A stretch of 47,968 bases of DNA, from positions 1 to 47,968 of the forward strand of contig CAMLJY010000049.1 of the NCBI GenBank assembly GCA_946480465.1, written 5' to 3'. The position numbers and the translations under genes are program-made. The notes under the pieces were generated by a model. That model was not told the origin of the DNA and ran no database searches. It saw only the letters and a list, made by a program, of their open reading frames with translations. Below are positions 27,302 to 36,210 of the stretch, piece after piece. Source of the stretch: an uncultured Burkholderiales bacterium (lineage in GTDB: Bacteria; Pseudomonadota; Gammaproteobacteria; Burkholderiales; Burkholderiaceae). Numbering within the stretch: the stretch's first letter is position 1; every line of letters starts with the position of its first letter.

Positions 27302-29692
27302 TCAGATCAGCTCGTCGATCGCGGCCAGCAGCTGCCGCGCCTCGACCGGCCGTGTCAGGTAGGCGCGGGCACCGGCACTGAAGGCGGCGTCGATGCGGTC
27401 GGGCCGGGGGTCCTCCGACAGCACGATCACGGGAATGGACCGCGTCGCCGGGTCGGACTGCAGTGCGCGCAGCAGGTCGAGGCCGTCCTGGCCGCTCAAT
27501 TCGGCGTCCAGCAGGACCAGGTGCGGCGCCAGGTCCTGCACCTGCGCCCGCAGCGCCGCCGCGTCGTGGCGGCTGCTGTCGGCCACGCTCAGCTGGACCT
27601 GGGACCGCTCCGCCAGCGCAGCGCGCGGCAGCGCCGCGTGGGCCTCGTCGCGGTGGATGCCCAGGATGCGCGGCGCCGCGATGGCGCGCGGCGCCCGCTG
27701 CGGCGGCAGCGTCGGTGGGTTGTGCGAGAGGTCCAGCACCTCGCCCAGCACCCGTTCCGCATGGCGGCGGCGCAGGTTGTCGCTGAGGTCGTGCAGCGCG
27801 CACACCGCCGCGGTGGTGCGGCCGTCGGCCTCGCGCAGCGGGCGCATCGTCACCAACGCCGGAAGGACGCGGCCACCGGCCAGGCGCAGGCGGATGGAAC
27901 GGTGCGCCAGCTCGTCCCCGGCCTCGTGCAGCAGCGTGGTCACCGGCGGCTGGCCGGGGTGCTCGTCGTCGACCAGCAGCTCGTCGATGTTGTGCTTGGA
28001 CAGCTCCGCCGCCGTGCTGTCCACCAACGCGGCGAAGGCGGCATTGGCCCGCTGCACACGGCCGTCGCGCTCGACGATCGCCAGCCCCGTCTGCGCCGCC
28101 TCGAAGGCCCCTGCCAGCGCCTGCTCGCCGCGCTGCTGCGCCTGGCGCAGCTGGTCCAGCTCGTGGCGAAGCTCGTCGGTGCGGTGGCGGGCGTCGGCCT
28201 CGGCGCGTTGAACGCGGCCGGTCGCGGCCAGCAGCAGCACGGCCAGCAGGCTGCAGCCGGCCAGCGCAGGCAGCGCGAACAGCCACACGCCGCCGGGGGT
28301 GCGGATCGGCTGGCTGACCTGCAGCGCCCAGCGGCGGCCGCCGAAGTCGAACTGCGCCTCGTGGCTGAAGAAGCCGTCGCGCCCGGCCGCGGCCTCGCAG
28401 GCCGAGCCGCCGTACAGGCGCCGCGGCTGCGCGCGGTCGTCGATGTCGAGCAGGCAGATGCGCAGCGCGTCGTTGCGCAGCGCCGCCAGCGGTGCCATCA
28501 GCGGGTCGAGCATCACGGTGGCGAACACCGCCTGGCGCTGCGCCGCGCCGGTGTCGGCACCCAGGGCCTGGTAGACCACCACGGCGGCCGGCCGGCTGCC
28601 GGTGTCAGCGAGGGCCACCAGCGGCGACACGACGGCGGCATCCTGCGCCAGCGCGCGCTGCAGCGTGCCGCGCAGCGCGGGCGCGGCGGCGATGGCCTCG
28701 GCCTCGCTGCCGGGGGCACCGCCGGCGGGGGCGCCGCGCGCGAGCACGTGTTGAACGCTGGGCGCAGGCGAAGCGCCCGCTGCGCCGGCGTCGGCCCGGG
28801 CGGCATCGAGCCAACCGATCCACGCCAGCCCGGCGGTGCGGGCGAGCCAGGGCCGGGCGAGTGCGTCGAAGGCCGCCGGGCCGGGTGCCGGCGTGCGCAG
28901 TGCACCGCTGAGCGCCTGCACCGCGTTCAGCGGAGCGTCCAGCAGTGCCTGGGTGCGCGCGAAAACGACTTCGGCGTCGCGGTCGAAGCGCTGCTGGGCA
29001 TGCATGCGGTCGCGGGCATCGATGCCGGCCAGCGCCGCCAGCAGCACCAGCGACAGCAGCGCCAGCGGCAGCACCACCGACCGCCGGCGCGCCAGCCAGC
29101 GGCCCCGCTGCGGCGATGCGAAGGCGAACGCCAGCGGTGCCAGCAGCAGGACGCTGGCGCCGTCGGCGGTGGCGCGCACCAGCGCCACCAGGGCCGGCCG
29201 CAATGCGCCCGTGCCGAGCCCGAGCAGGTCGACCGCCAGCTGGCCGGCGGCGCCGATCAGACCCACCGCGATCGCTGCGGCGACGAAGCGGCGCAATGCC
29301 GGCGGGTTGTCGAGCGCGAGATCGTCGGCACGGCTCGATCGGCGCATCAGCATGCCGCCGAACGCCGCCTGCGCGACCAGCGTCAGCACCTCGGCCAGCG
29401 CGAGGCCGCTCGGCTCGCCCAGCGGCCAGCCCGAGGCCCCCAGCAGCCCGCCGAGCAGCACCGCCGGCAATGCACGCCAACCCAGCAGCGCCGTGGCGCC
29501 GAAGGCCAGCGCCAGCCCTGGGGCCAGCGGCGCCACCATCGCGCCCGAGGCCTCGTACTGCGGGCTGAAGTGCCACGACAGCGGCAGCGCCAGCACCAGC
29601 AGCACCGACAGCGCGGCCTGCCGCAGATGACGCCGCGCGGGGGAGGGCACAGGCGCGAGGGGCGGGGCGGGATGAGCGAGCGAAGTGGACAT
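27302..29692 (-). CDS. Membrane sensor: MASE1-like, CHASE, PAS and degenerate receiver domains
   Basis: 796 residues. Residues about 20-215 are a MASE1-like membrane sensor with several helices. A CHASE-type periplasmic domain (about 225-460) lies before another helix (VWLFALPALAGCSLLAVLL). A coiled coil is followed by a PAS domain (GLAIVERDGRVQRANAAFAA). Residues about 673-796 form a receiver with Asp729 (LVLLDAELSG) as the phospho-site. The receiver's usual acidic pair is His680-Arg681, and the conserved lysine is Arg781 (YLTRPVEARQ). No histidine-kinase, GGDEF or EAL part exists between PAS and receiver. The gene is convergent with ggt. Function is inferred to be signal sensing; the output is unclear. 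Confidence 0.75.
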   Translation of the reverse strand: MSTSLAHPAPPLAPVPSPARRHLRQAALSVLLVLALPLSWHFSPQYEASGAMVAPLAPGLALAFGATALLGWRALPAVLLGGLLGASGWPLGEPSGLALAEVLTLVAQAAFGGMLMRRSSRADDLALDNPPALRRFVAAAIAVGLIGAAGQLAVDLLGLGTGALRPALVALVRATADGASVLLLAPLAFAFASPQRGRWLARRRSVVLPLALLSLVLLAALAGIDARDRMHAQQRFDRDAEVVFARTQALLDAPLNAVQALSGALRTPAPGPAAFDALARPWLARTAGLAWIGWLDAARADAGAAGASPAPSVQHVLARGAPAGGAPGSEAEAIAAAPALRGTLQRALAQDAAVVSPLVALADTGSRPAAVVVYQALGADTGAAQRQAVFATVMLDPLMAPLAALRNDALRICLLDIDDRAQPRRLYGGSACEAAAGRDGFFSHEAQFDFGGRRWALQVSQPIRTPGGVWLFALPALAGCSLLAVLLLAATGRVQRAEADARHRTDELRHELDQLRQAQQRGEQALAGAFEAAQTGLAIVERDGRVQRANAAFAALVDSTAAELSKHNIDELLVDDEHPGQPPVTTLLHEAGDELAHRSIRLRLAGGRVLPALVTMRPLREADGRTTAAVCALHDLSDNLRRRHAERVLGEVLDLSHNPPTLPPQRAPRAIAAPRILGIHRDEAHAALPRAALAERSQVQLSVADSSRHDAAALRAQVQDLAPHLVLLDAELSGQDGLDLLRALQSDPATRSIPVIVLSEDPRPDRIDAAFSAGARAYLTRPVEARQLLAAIDELI

Positions 29693-29884
29693 GCGGGGCC
29701 GGCGCAGCGAGAGCGCGACAGCCTAGCACCTGCGACCGCCGCAACCCATCGGCATTGGCCGCCAGCAAAGGGGCGGCCCCGCGGGTCGGGGATGCCGTTG
29801 CGGGACCGGTGGCGCGAAGGCGCGCCCCACGCTTGACGAATGCTGCTCGATGACCTTGAGGAGGTGGCGCCTGGGCCTGCTTCC

Positions 29885-29890
29885 TAGAAT
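29885..29890 (+). promoter_or_regulatory. Possible -10 element (TAGAAT) upstream of the EamA gene
   Basis: CCTAGAATCC lies 67 bases before the permease start. No -35 with standard spacing was found. The rest of 29693-29957 contains no gene I can support. Confidence 0.28.
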
Positions 29891-29957
29891 CCACGAATGG
29901 TGACTGGCCCGCTGTCCTCGTCGTTCGCTTTGCCCGCGCGGAGCGCGGTGCGCTGAA

Positions 29958-30884
29958 ATGCCTTCGGCCAGCCGGGTCACGACCGTTCCGCTGCCCGGCC
30001 TGGCCCCGTCGCCGGCCTGGCCGGGCCTGCTGCTGGCGCTGGCCGGTGCCATCGCCTTCAGCGGCAAGGCGATCATCGTCAAGCTGGCCTACCGCCACGG
30101 CGTCGATGCGGTGGTGCTGCTGATGTACCGGATGCTGCTGGCCATGCCGCTGTTCATGCTGATGGCCTGGTGGGCCGGCCGCGGGCGGCCGCCGCTGACC
30201 TGGCACGACCGCGGCATCGTCGCCGCCCTCGGATTCAGCGGCTTCTACCTTGCGAGTTACCTGGACTTCCTCGGCCTGCAGTACATCAGCGCGAGCCTCG
30301 AGCGGCTGATCCTGTACCTCACGCCGACCTTCGTGCTGCTGGTCGGCTGGTTCCGCCATGGCAAGCGGGCCACGCGGCCGCAGATGCTGGCGATGCTGGT
30401 CAGCTATGCCGGCGTCGGGCTTGTCTTCGGGCACGAGCTGGGCCTGGAACGGCCCCAGGTGGCGCTGGGCGGGTTCCTCGTGCTGCTCAGCACGATCAGC
30501 TATTCGCTCTACCTCGCCTTCATCGGCGAGGTCGTGCCGCGCATCGGCGCGTTGCGCCTCACCGGCCAGGCCAGCACCGTCGCCTGCGTGCTGTGCATCG
30601 GGCAGTTCCTGCTGCTGCGCCCGCTGTCCGCCGCCGTGGTGCCGGAGCCGGTGCTGTGGCTGTCCGCGCTGAATGCCGTCGCGTGCACCGTGACGCCGGT
30701 GCTGCTGATGATGATGGCCATCGAGCGCCTGGGCTCGACGCTGACCTCGCAGATCGGCATGGTCGGGCCGGTCAGCACCATCCTGCTGGGGGTGCTGCTG
30801 CTGGGGGAGCCTTTCACCGTGTGGACCGCGGCGGGCACCGTGGGCGTGCTGCTGGGTGTCGGCCTGCTGGCGCGCTGGCGCTGA
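29958..30884 (+). CDS. EamA/DMT-superfamily permease
   Basis: 308 residues with about ten hydrophobic helices in two EamA repeats (AFSGKAIIVKLAYRHGVDAV and, in the second half, LNAVACTVTPVLLMMMAIER with LGVLLLGEPF near the end). This superfamily exports amino acids, metabolites or drugs; the substrate is unknown. It is divergent from the sensor gene and followed by an SDR gene 23 bp downstream, probably in one transcript. Confidence 0.86.
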   Translation: MPSASRVTTVPLPGLAPSPAWPGLLLALAGAIAFSGKAIIVKLAYRHGVDAVVLLMYRMLLAMPLFMLMAWWAGRGRPPLTWHDRGIVAALGFSGFYLASYLDFLGLQYISASLERLILYLTPTFVLLVGWFRHGKRATRPQMLAMLVSYAGVGLVFGHELGLERPQVALGGFLVLLSTISYSLYLAFIGEVVPRIGALRLTGQASTVACVLCIGQFLLLRPLSAAVVPEPVLWLSALNAVACTVTPVLLMMMAIERLGSTLTSQIGMVGPVSTILLGVLLLGEPFTVWTAAGTVGVLLGVGLLARWR

Positions 30885-30907
30885 TTTCTTTTCCTGAGGA
30901 GACTGCC

Positions 30908-31696
30908 ATGGACTTGGGCATCGCGGGCAGCTGGGCGCTGGTGTGCGCGGCCAGCAAGGGGCTGGGCAAGGGCTGCGCCGAAGCGCTGGCACGCGAAGGC
31001 GTGAACCTGGTGATCACCGCCCGCGGCGCCGAGGCGCTCGAGGCGACCGCCGCGGCGCTGCGTGCCGCCAACCCCGGCATCGAGGTGCGCGCCGTCGCCG
31101 GCGACATCGCTACGGCGCAGGGTCGGGCCGACGCGCTGGCCGCGGCGCCGCGGGTGGACATCCTGGTCAACAACGCCGGCGGTCCGCCGCCCGGCGATTT
31201 CCGCGACTGGGACCGCGAGGCCTGGATCCGCGCGCTGGACGCGAACATGCTGGCGCCGATCGAGCTGATGAAGGCGACCGTCGACGCGATGGCCGGACGC
31301 GGCTTCGGCCGCGTCGTCAACATCACCTCGGGCGCGGTGAAGGCGCCGATCGACGTGCTGGGCCTGTCCAACGGCGCGCGCAGCGGGCTCACCGGCTTCG
31401 TCGCCGGCCTGTCGCGCCAGCCGCGGCTGGCGGCGCGCAACGTCACGATCAACAACATCCTGCCCGGCGCCTTCGACACCGACCGGCTGCAGAACGCCTT
31501 CAAGGCCGGTGCCGCGAAGAGCGGCCAGCCGGTGGAGCAGCTCGCAGCGCAGCGCCGCGAGGCGATTCCGGCGCAGCGCTTCGGCCAGGCGGCCGAGTTC
31601 GGCGCACTGTGTGCCTTCCTGTGCAGCCGCCACGCCGGCTACCTCACGGGACAGAACCTGCTGATCGACGGCGGCGCCTACCCCGGCACCTTCTGA
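30908..31696 (+). CDS. SDR-family oxidoreductase lacking the classical YxxxK
   Basis: 262 residues with a Rossmann fold: GSWALVCAASKGLGKGCAEAL (cofactor motif in place of TGxxxGxG), the conserved ILVNNAGGPPPGDF, and VVNITSGAVKAP at the serine. At the expected catalytic site it has LSNGARSGLTGF, so the tyrosine-lysine pair is absent. The family is sometimes annotated as 3-oxoacyl-ACP reductase. A CTGAGGAGA ribosome site precedes the ATG at 30908. NAD(P) binding is likely, catalysis uncertain. Confidence 0.82.
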   Translation: MDLGIAGSWALVCAASKGLGKGCAEALAREGVNLVITARGAEALEATAAALRAANPGIEVRAVAGDIATAQGRADALAAAPRVDILVNNAGGPPPGDFRDWDREAWIRALDANMLAPIELMKATVDAMAGRGFGRVVNITSGAVKAPIDVLGLSNGARSGLTGFVAGLSRQPRLAARNVTINNILPGAFDTDRLQNAFKAGAAKSGQPVEQLAAQRREAIPAQRFGQAAEFGALCAFLCSRHAGYLTGQNLLIDGGAYPGTF

Positions 31697-31849
31697 CCTT
31701 GGCGCGCCGGCAGGCGGGCCGCCGTTCGCGCCCGCGTTGCCGCCGTTCATGACATCACGCACAGCGTGGCTCGCCTGCCGGGCCTATGCTCACCGCACGA
31801 GCCGACGACGACGCGAAGAGCGGCCACGGGGACAACTGGCGAGGCGACG

Positions 31850-33007
31850 ATGAAACGTTGGGCGCTCTTGATGTTGGCGGTGCTGGTGTCCGCCTGCGCG
31901 ACCCGGCCGGTGGTGCCCGACACCCAGGCCGCGCTGTTCAACGACACGGCTTTCGGGCCCGCGAGCGTGCGCATCGACCCGGCGGACGTGTTCACGCTGA
32001 CGCCCGAGATGCAGGCCTATTTCGAGCGCGAGATCGTGCCCGCGCAGTACAAGCGCGGCATGCAGCGCGGGCTCATCGATGCGCTGTACACGCGCAATCA
32101 GCTGCAGCTGCGCTACGACAACGAGTTCACGCGCACCGCGGCGGAGGCCTTCGAGGCCCGTGCCGGCAACTGCCTGTCGCTGGTGGTGATGACCGCGGCC
32201 TTCGCCAAGCATGCCGGCATGCCGGTGCGCTACCAGAGCGTGCACGTCGATCCCACCTATGGCCGCAGCGGCACGCTGTTCTTCAGCATCGGCCACGTCA
32301 ATGTTTCGCTGGGACGCCGCCTGAGCCCCAGCAGCGCCGATGCCCACGCCTTCGACTGGCTCACGATCGATTTCCTGCCGCAGGCCGATGCGCGGCGGCA
32401 GCGCTTCGAGCAGGTCGGCGAGCCGACCCTGGTCGCGATGTTCATGAACAACAAGGCGGCCGAGGCGCTGGGCGCGGGCCGGCTGGACGACGCGTACTGG
32501 TGGGCGCGCGCGGCCATCGTGCAGGACCGGCAGCTGCTGATCGCCTACAACACGCTGGCCGTCGTCTACCGCCGCCACGGCGAATGGGCCGAGGCCGAGC
32601 GTGCGCTGCGCTTCGCGCTGACGCTGGAGCCCGACAACACCAACGTGCTCGGCAACCTGGCGCAGCTGCTGATCGATGCCGGCCGGCCCGCCGAGGCGCA
32701 GCCGTTGCAGGCCCGGCTGGCTCGGCTACAGCCGGACGCGCCGTTCAAGTTCTTCGACCAGGGGATGGCGGCGATGCGCCGCCAGGACTGGGCGAGCGCG
32801 CGCGACCTGTTCCAGCGCGAGATCGACCGCGATCCCGACTACCACGAGTTCCACTTCTGGATCGCCCAGGCCTATCTGCACCTGGGCGACGCCGTGCGCG
32901 CACGCAAGCACCTGGCGGCGGCGCTGGAGAACAGCGGCACGCAGGAGCAGCAGACCGCCTACTCGGCCAAACTGCAGAAACTGAAGGCACAGCGCTTGCT
33001 GAACTGA
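31850..33007 (+). CDS. Lipoprotein with transglutaminase-like and TPR domains
   Basis: 385 residues. A lipobox (VLVSACATRP) marks an outer- or inner-membrane lipoprotein. A transglutaminase-like core (RAGNCLSLVVMTAAFAKHAG) contains Cys108, with His149 (IGHVNVSLG) and Asp174 (LTIDFLP) as a plausible Cys-His-Asp triad. From about residue 200 come TPR-like helices (AYNTLAVVYRRHGEWAEAER, NVLGNLAQLLIDAGRPAEAQ). The start is the ATG at 31850. It probably acts in the envelope; the substrate is unknown. The next gene, psd, starts 89 bp later. Confidence 0.8.
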   Translation: MKRWALLMLAVLVSACATRPVVPDTQAALFNDTAFGPASVRIDPADVFTLTPEMQAYFEREIVPAQYKRGMQRGLIDALYTRNQLQLRYDNEFTRTAAEAFEARAGNCLSLVVMTAAFAKHAGMPVRYQSVHVDPTYGRSGTLFFSIGHVNVSLGRRLSPSSADAHAFDWLTIDFLPQADARRQRFEQVGEPTLVAMFMNNKAAEALGAGRLDDAYWWARAAIVQDRQLLIAYNTLAVVYRRHGEWAEAERALRFALTLEPDNTNVLGNLAQLLIDAGRPAEAQPLQARLARLQPDAPFKFFDQGMAAMRRQDWASARDLFQREIDRDPDYHEFHFWIAQAYLHLGDAVRARKHLAAALENSGTQEQQTAYSAKLQKLKAQRLLN

Positions 33008-33096
33008 CGGCAGCGCCCCGGGCCCGCCTTCCGGGAAGGGCTGGCTACACTGGCCGTCCCCGCCCGATCGGGCCCGCCGGGCCCCCAGCCGCCACC

Positions 33097-33957
33097 GTGT
33101 CCGACCGCCTCGCCGTCCTGCCGCAATACCTGCTGCCCAAGCAGGCGCTCACCGCCCTCGCCGGGGCTTTTGCGCGTTGGCAGGGCGGCGCGATCACCAC
33201 GGCCGCGATCCGGCGCTTCGTCGATCGCTACCGGGTGAACATGGCCGAGGCGGCGAACCCGGACATCGCGTCCTACCCGACGTTCAACGAGTTTTTCACC
33301 CGCCCGCTGAAGCCCGGCGCACGCCCGATTGCGCGGGATGACCTGGTGTCTCCGGTGGACGGCGCGATCAGCCAGTTCGGCGCCATCCGCGCCGACCAGG
33401 TGTTCCAGGCCAAGGGCCACTACTTCAGCACCACCGCGCTGGTCGGCGGCGACGCGGCGCTGGCCGCCCCCTTCCGCGATGGCTGGTTCGCCAACCTGTA
33501 CCTCAGCCCGCGCGACTACCACCGCATCCACATGCCCTGTGCCGGGCGGCTGCGCCGCATGATCTACGTGCCGGGCGCGCTGTTCTCGGTGAACCCGGTG
33601 ACGGCGCGCGGGGTGCCTGGCCTCTTCGCGCGCAACGAGCGGCTGGTGTGCGTGTTCGACAACCCGGTGCTGGGCGAATTCGTGCTGGTCCTGGTCGGCG
33701 CGACCATCGTCGGCAGCATGGCCACCGTGTGGGGCGGCGTCACGCCGCGCAGCGGCCGGCTGCGCGAGTGGCGCTACGACGAACAGCCGGTCGAGCTGGC
33801 GAAGGGGGCCGAGATGGGCCGCTTCCTGCTCGGGTCGACGGTCGTGATGCTGTTCCGGCCGCAGCCGCTGCGCTTCAGCGAGTCCTGGGCGCCGGCGGGG
33901 CCGGTGCGGCTCGGCGAGGGGATGGCGAACATATCGGAGACCACGCGATGGCGCTGA
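33097..33957 (+). CDS. psd: Phosphatidylserine decarboxylase proenzyme
   Basis: It makes phosphatidylethanolamine from phosphatidylserine in the inner membrane. The 286 residues include FFTRPLKPGARPI near the N-terminus, SPVDGAISQFG, LSPRDYHRIHMP and the autocleavage LGST motif with Ser247 (FLLGSTVVMLF), which becomes the pyruvoyl group. It begins with GTG at 33097. The TACACT motif at 33046-33051 could be a -10. Its last 10 bases overlap the glutathione S-transferase gene. Confidence 0.95.
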   Translation: MSDRLAVLPQYLLPKQALTALAGAFARWQGGAITTAAIRRFVDRYRVNMAEAANPDIASYPTFNEFFTRPLKPGARPIARDDLVSPVDGAISQFGAIRADQVFQAKGHYFSTTALVGGDAALAAPFRDGWFANLYLSPRDYHRIHMPCAGRLRRMIYVPGALFSVNPVTARGVPGLFARNERLVCVFDNPVLGEFVLVLVGATIVGSMATVWGGVTPRSGRLREWRYDEQPVELAKGAEMGRFLLGSTVVMLFRPQPLRFSESWAPAGPVRLGEGMANISETTRWR

Positions 33958-34583
33958 CGCTCTACGGCTACCAGGGCAGCGGCTCGGCCGCGGTGGAGGC
34001 GGCGCTGCGCCTGCTGGGCCTGCAGTTCGAGCAGGTGGACGCGGCCAGCTGGGACGCCGCCTCCGCGCTCGACCAGCTGCGCCGCGTCAATCCGCTGGGC
34101 CAGGTCCCGACGCTGGTGTTCGAGGACGGCACGGTGATGAGCGAGAGCGCGGCGATCCTGATCGAGCTGGGCCTGCGCCACCCGCAGAGCGGCCTGCTGC
34201 CCGCCGAGCCGGCCGCGCGCGCCGCGGCGCTGCGCGGGCTGGTCTACGTGGCCGCGAACTGCTACGCGATGATCGGCATCATCGACTACCCCGACCGTGT
34301 GCTGCCCGGCGCCAGCGAGGACGAGGAGCGCCGCGTCATCCAGCGCAGCAAGGCGCGCCTGCACGAGCTGTGGGACCGTTTCGCCGACCAGTTCCCGGCG
34401 CACCCCTTCCTCGGCGGCGCGGCACCGAATGCGCTGGACCTGCTGGCCGCCGTGGTGTCGAGGTGGTCGGGCGCCCGCGCCCATCTGCGCAGCACGCGGC
34501 CGGGCTGGGCGCTGGTGTTCGAGCGCGTGGAGCACCACCCGGCCTTCGCGCCGGTGTTCGAGAAGCACTGGCCCGCGGCATAG
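33948..34583 (+). CDS. Glutathione S-transferase family protein
   Basis: 211 residues. The N-terminal thioredoxin-like half (MALTLYGYQGSGSAAVEAAL, NPLGQVPTLVFEDGTVMSES with the cis-proline and Ser) binds glutathione, and the helical C-terminal half (AAPNALDLLAAVVSRW) binds the second substrate. It overlaps psd by 10 bp. The specific role, such as detoxification or stress, cannot be read. Confidence 0.88.
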   Translation: MALTLYGYQGSGSAAVEAALRLLGLQFEQVDAASWDAASALDQLRRVNPLGQVPTLVFEDGTVMSESAAILIELGLRHPQSGLLPAEPAARAAALRGLVYVAANCYAMIGIIDYPDRVLPGASEDEERRVIQRSKARLHELWDRFADQFPAHPFLGGAAPNALDLLAAVVSRWSGARAHLRSTRPGWALVFERVEHHPAFAPVFEKHWPAA

Positions 34584-34613
34584 GCGCGCGAGCGGCGGGC
34601 CCGCGCGCGGCGC

Positions 34614-35228
34614 TCAGCCGCCGTCCAGGCCGCGCGGGTTGTCGCGCACCGACTCGTCCAGATGCTCGGTGTCGTTCAGGCGCAGCACCCGGTGCGGGGG
34701 CTGCGCCGTGACCATCGTGATCGAGGTGTTCCCCAGGTGCGTCACGGGCGGCAGCGAACCGAGCTGCAGCGGACCGCGCTGCAGCCATTCGCGCAGCACC
34801 AGGCCATGCGTGACGACGGCCAGCGGCCCGCCGGCGCGGCGCCGCAGCGGCAGCAGGGCCTCGAAGGCGGATGCCGCGCGCAGCTCGAACTGCGCTTGCG
34901 ATTCGCCGCCTTCCGGCGCTTCGGCCATGCGCAGTGGATCGAAGCCGAGTCCGGCGTAAGGCTGGCCGCGCAGCGCCCCGAAGTTGCGTTCCTGCAGCAG
35001 CGGCAGCACGGTGATCGGACGTCCGCAGGCGGCGGCGATGGCGCCGGCCGTCTGGCGGGCGCGCGGCAGGTCGCTGCTGACGATGCCGGCGATGCCCGCC
35101 CCGGCCAGCCGCTGCGCCAGCGCAATGGCCTGTTCCAGGCCGCGTGGGCTCAGCGGCGTGTCGGCCGGCTGCAGCACGCGGGCGGCGTTCAGCGGTGTCT
35201 CGCCGTGGCGGATCAGCAGCAGCGTCAT
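34614..35228 (-). CDS. Histidine phosphatase family protein
   Basis: 204 residues. The N-terminal MTLLLIRHGETPLN carries the RHG motif with the catalytic histidine, followed by SSDLPRARQTA and the second histidine in VVTHGLVLREW. It is a phosphoglycerate-mutase-like acid phosphatase. The start at 35228 is chosen over 35279, as the motif lies right at the N-terminus there. The substrate is unknown; a cobC/gpmB-like role is one possibility. Confidence 0.87.
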   Translation of the reverse strand: MTLLLIRHGETPLNAARVLQPADTPLSPRGLEQAIALAQRLAGAGIAGIVSSDLPRARQTAGAIAAACGRPITVLPLLQERNFGALRGQPYAGLGFDPLRMAEAPEGGESQAQFELRAASAFEALLPLRRRAGGPLAVVTHGLVLREWLQRGPLQLGSLPPVTHLGNTSITMVTAQPPHRVLRLNDTEHLDESVRDNPRGLDGG

Positions 35229-35349
35229 GTCGGTACCGCCCCGTTCGGCCGAGGCGGTGCGCATCAGGCAAAGGTGCAACCGTAGCGGCCGGGCCGGCCC
35301 GCTGCAATTGTGGTCGGACCCGGGGCTGGCCGGATGGCGAGGACGCAGC

Positions 35350-36114
35350 TCAGCGCGCGAGCGTGACGCCGCCGTCCACCGTCAGCGTGGCGCCCACCAC
35401 GTAGTCGCCCGCCCGCGAGGCCAGGTAGACCGCGGCGCCGGCCATGTCCTCGTCGGTGCCGATGCGGCGCGCGGGGATGCGCTGCGCCACGGCGTCGCCG
35501 TGGTCGCGCGCATCCCGGTTCATGTCGGAGGCGAAGGCGCCGGGCGCGATCGCGCTGACGACGATGTTGTCCTGCACCAGCCGCAGCGCCATGCGCTTCG
35601 TCAGGTGCACCAGCCCGGCCTTGCTGGCGGCGTAGGAGTAGGTCTCCATCGGGTTCACCGACAGCCCGTCGATCGAGGCGATGTTGATCACCTTGGCCGG
35701 CCGCTGCGCTGCACCCGCCTTCAGCGCGGGGTGCAGCGCCTGTGTCAGGAAGAAGGGCGCCTTGACGTTGACGTTCATCACCTTGTCCCAGCCCGCCTCG
35801 GGAAACTCGTCGAAGGGCGCGCCCCAGGCCGCTCCCGCGTTGTTGACGAGGATGTCCAGCGCCGGCTCGCGGGCCGTGAACTCGGCCACCAGCGCCTGCA
35901 GGCCTTCGCGGGCCGCGACGTCATGCGGCAGCGCGGTGCATGGGCCCAGCTCGGACAGGTCCTTCGCGGCGGCGATGCAGGCGTCCGCCTTGCGCGCCGT
36001 GATGTAGACGCGGGCGCCGGCGCGCAGGAAGCCGGCGGCGATCATGCGGCCGATGCCGCGCGAGCCGCCGGTGATCAGCGCGGTGCGGCCGGCGAGGGAA
36101 AAGAGATCGGTCAT
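35350..36114 (-). CDS. SDR-family oxidoreductase (classical)
   Basis: 254 residues. The cofactor motif TALITGGSRGIGRMIAAG is near the N-terminus, DILVNNAGAAWG follows, the catalytic serine is in VINIASIDG, and the active-site tyrosine/lysine pair is present (YSYAASKAG). The C-terminal end is VVGATLTVDGGVTLAR. It is typical of NADPH-dependent reductases of the FabG-like group; the actual substrate is unknown. Confidence 0.9.
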   Translation of the reverse strand: MTDLFSLAGRTALITGGSRGIGRMIAAGFLRAGARVYITARKADACIAAAKDLSELGPCTALPHDVAAREGLQALVAEFTAREPALDILVNNAGAAWGAPFDEFPEAGWDKVMNVNVKAPFFLTQALHPALKAGAAQRPAKVINIASIDGLSVNPMETYSYAASKAGLVHLTKRMALRLVQDNIVVSAIAPGAFASDMNRDARDHGDAVAQRIPARRIGTDEDMAGAAVYLASRAGDYVVGATLTVDGGVTLAR

Positions 36115-36210
36115 GGCGGAAGCGCTCCTGGAGGGTCGCGCGCATCATCGGCGCGAGGCCGGCGTCCGACAGTCGCCAAGGTGCCAGGCGGCGCGCGCGG
36201 CGGGATCGCT

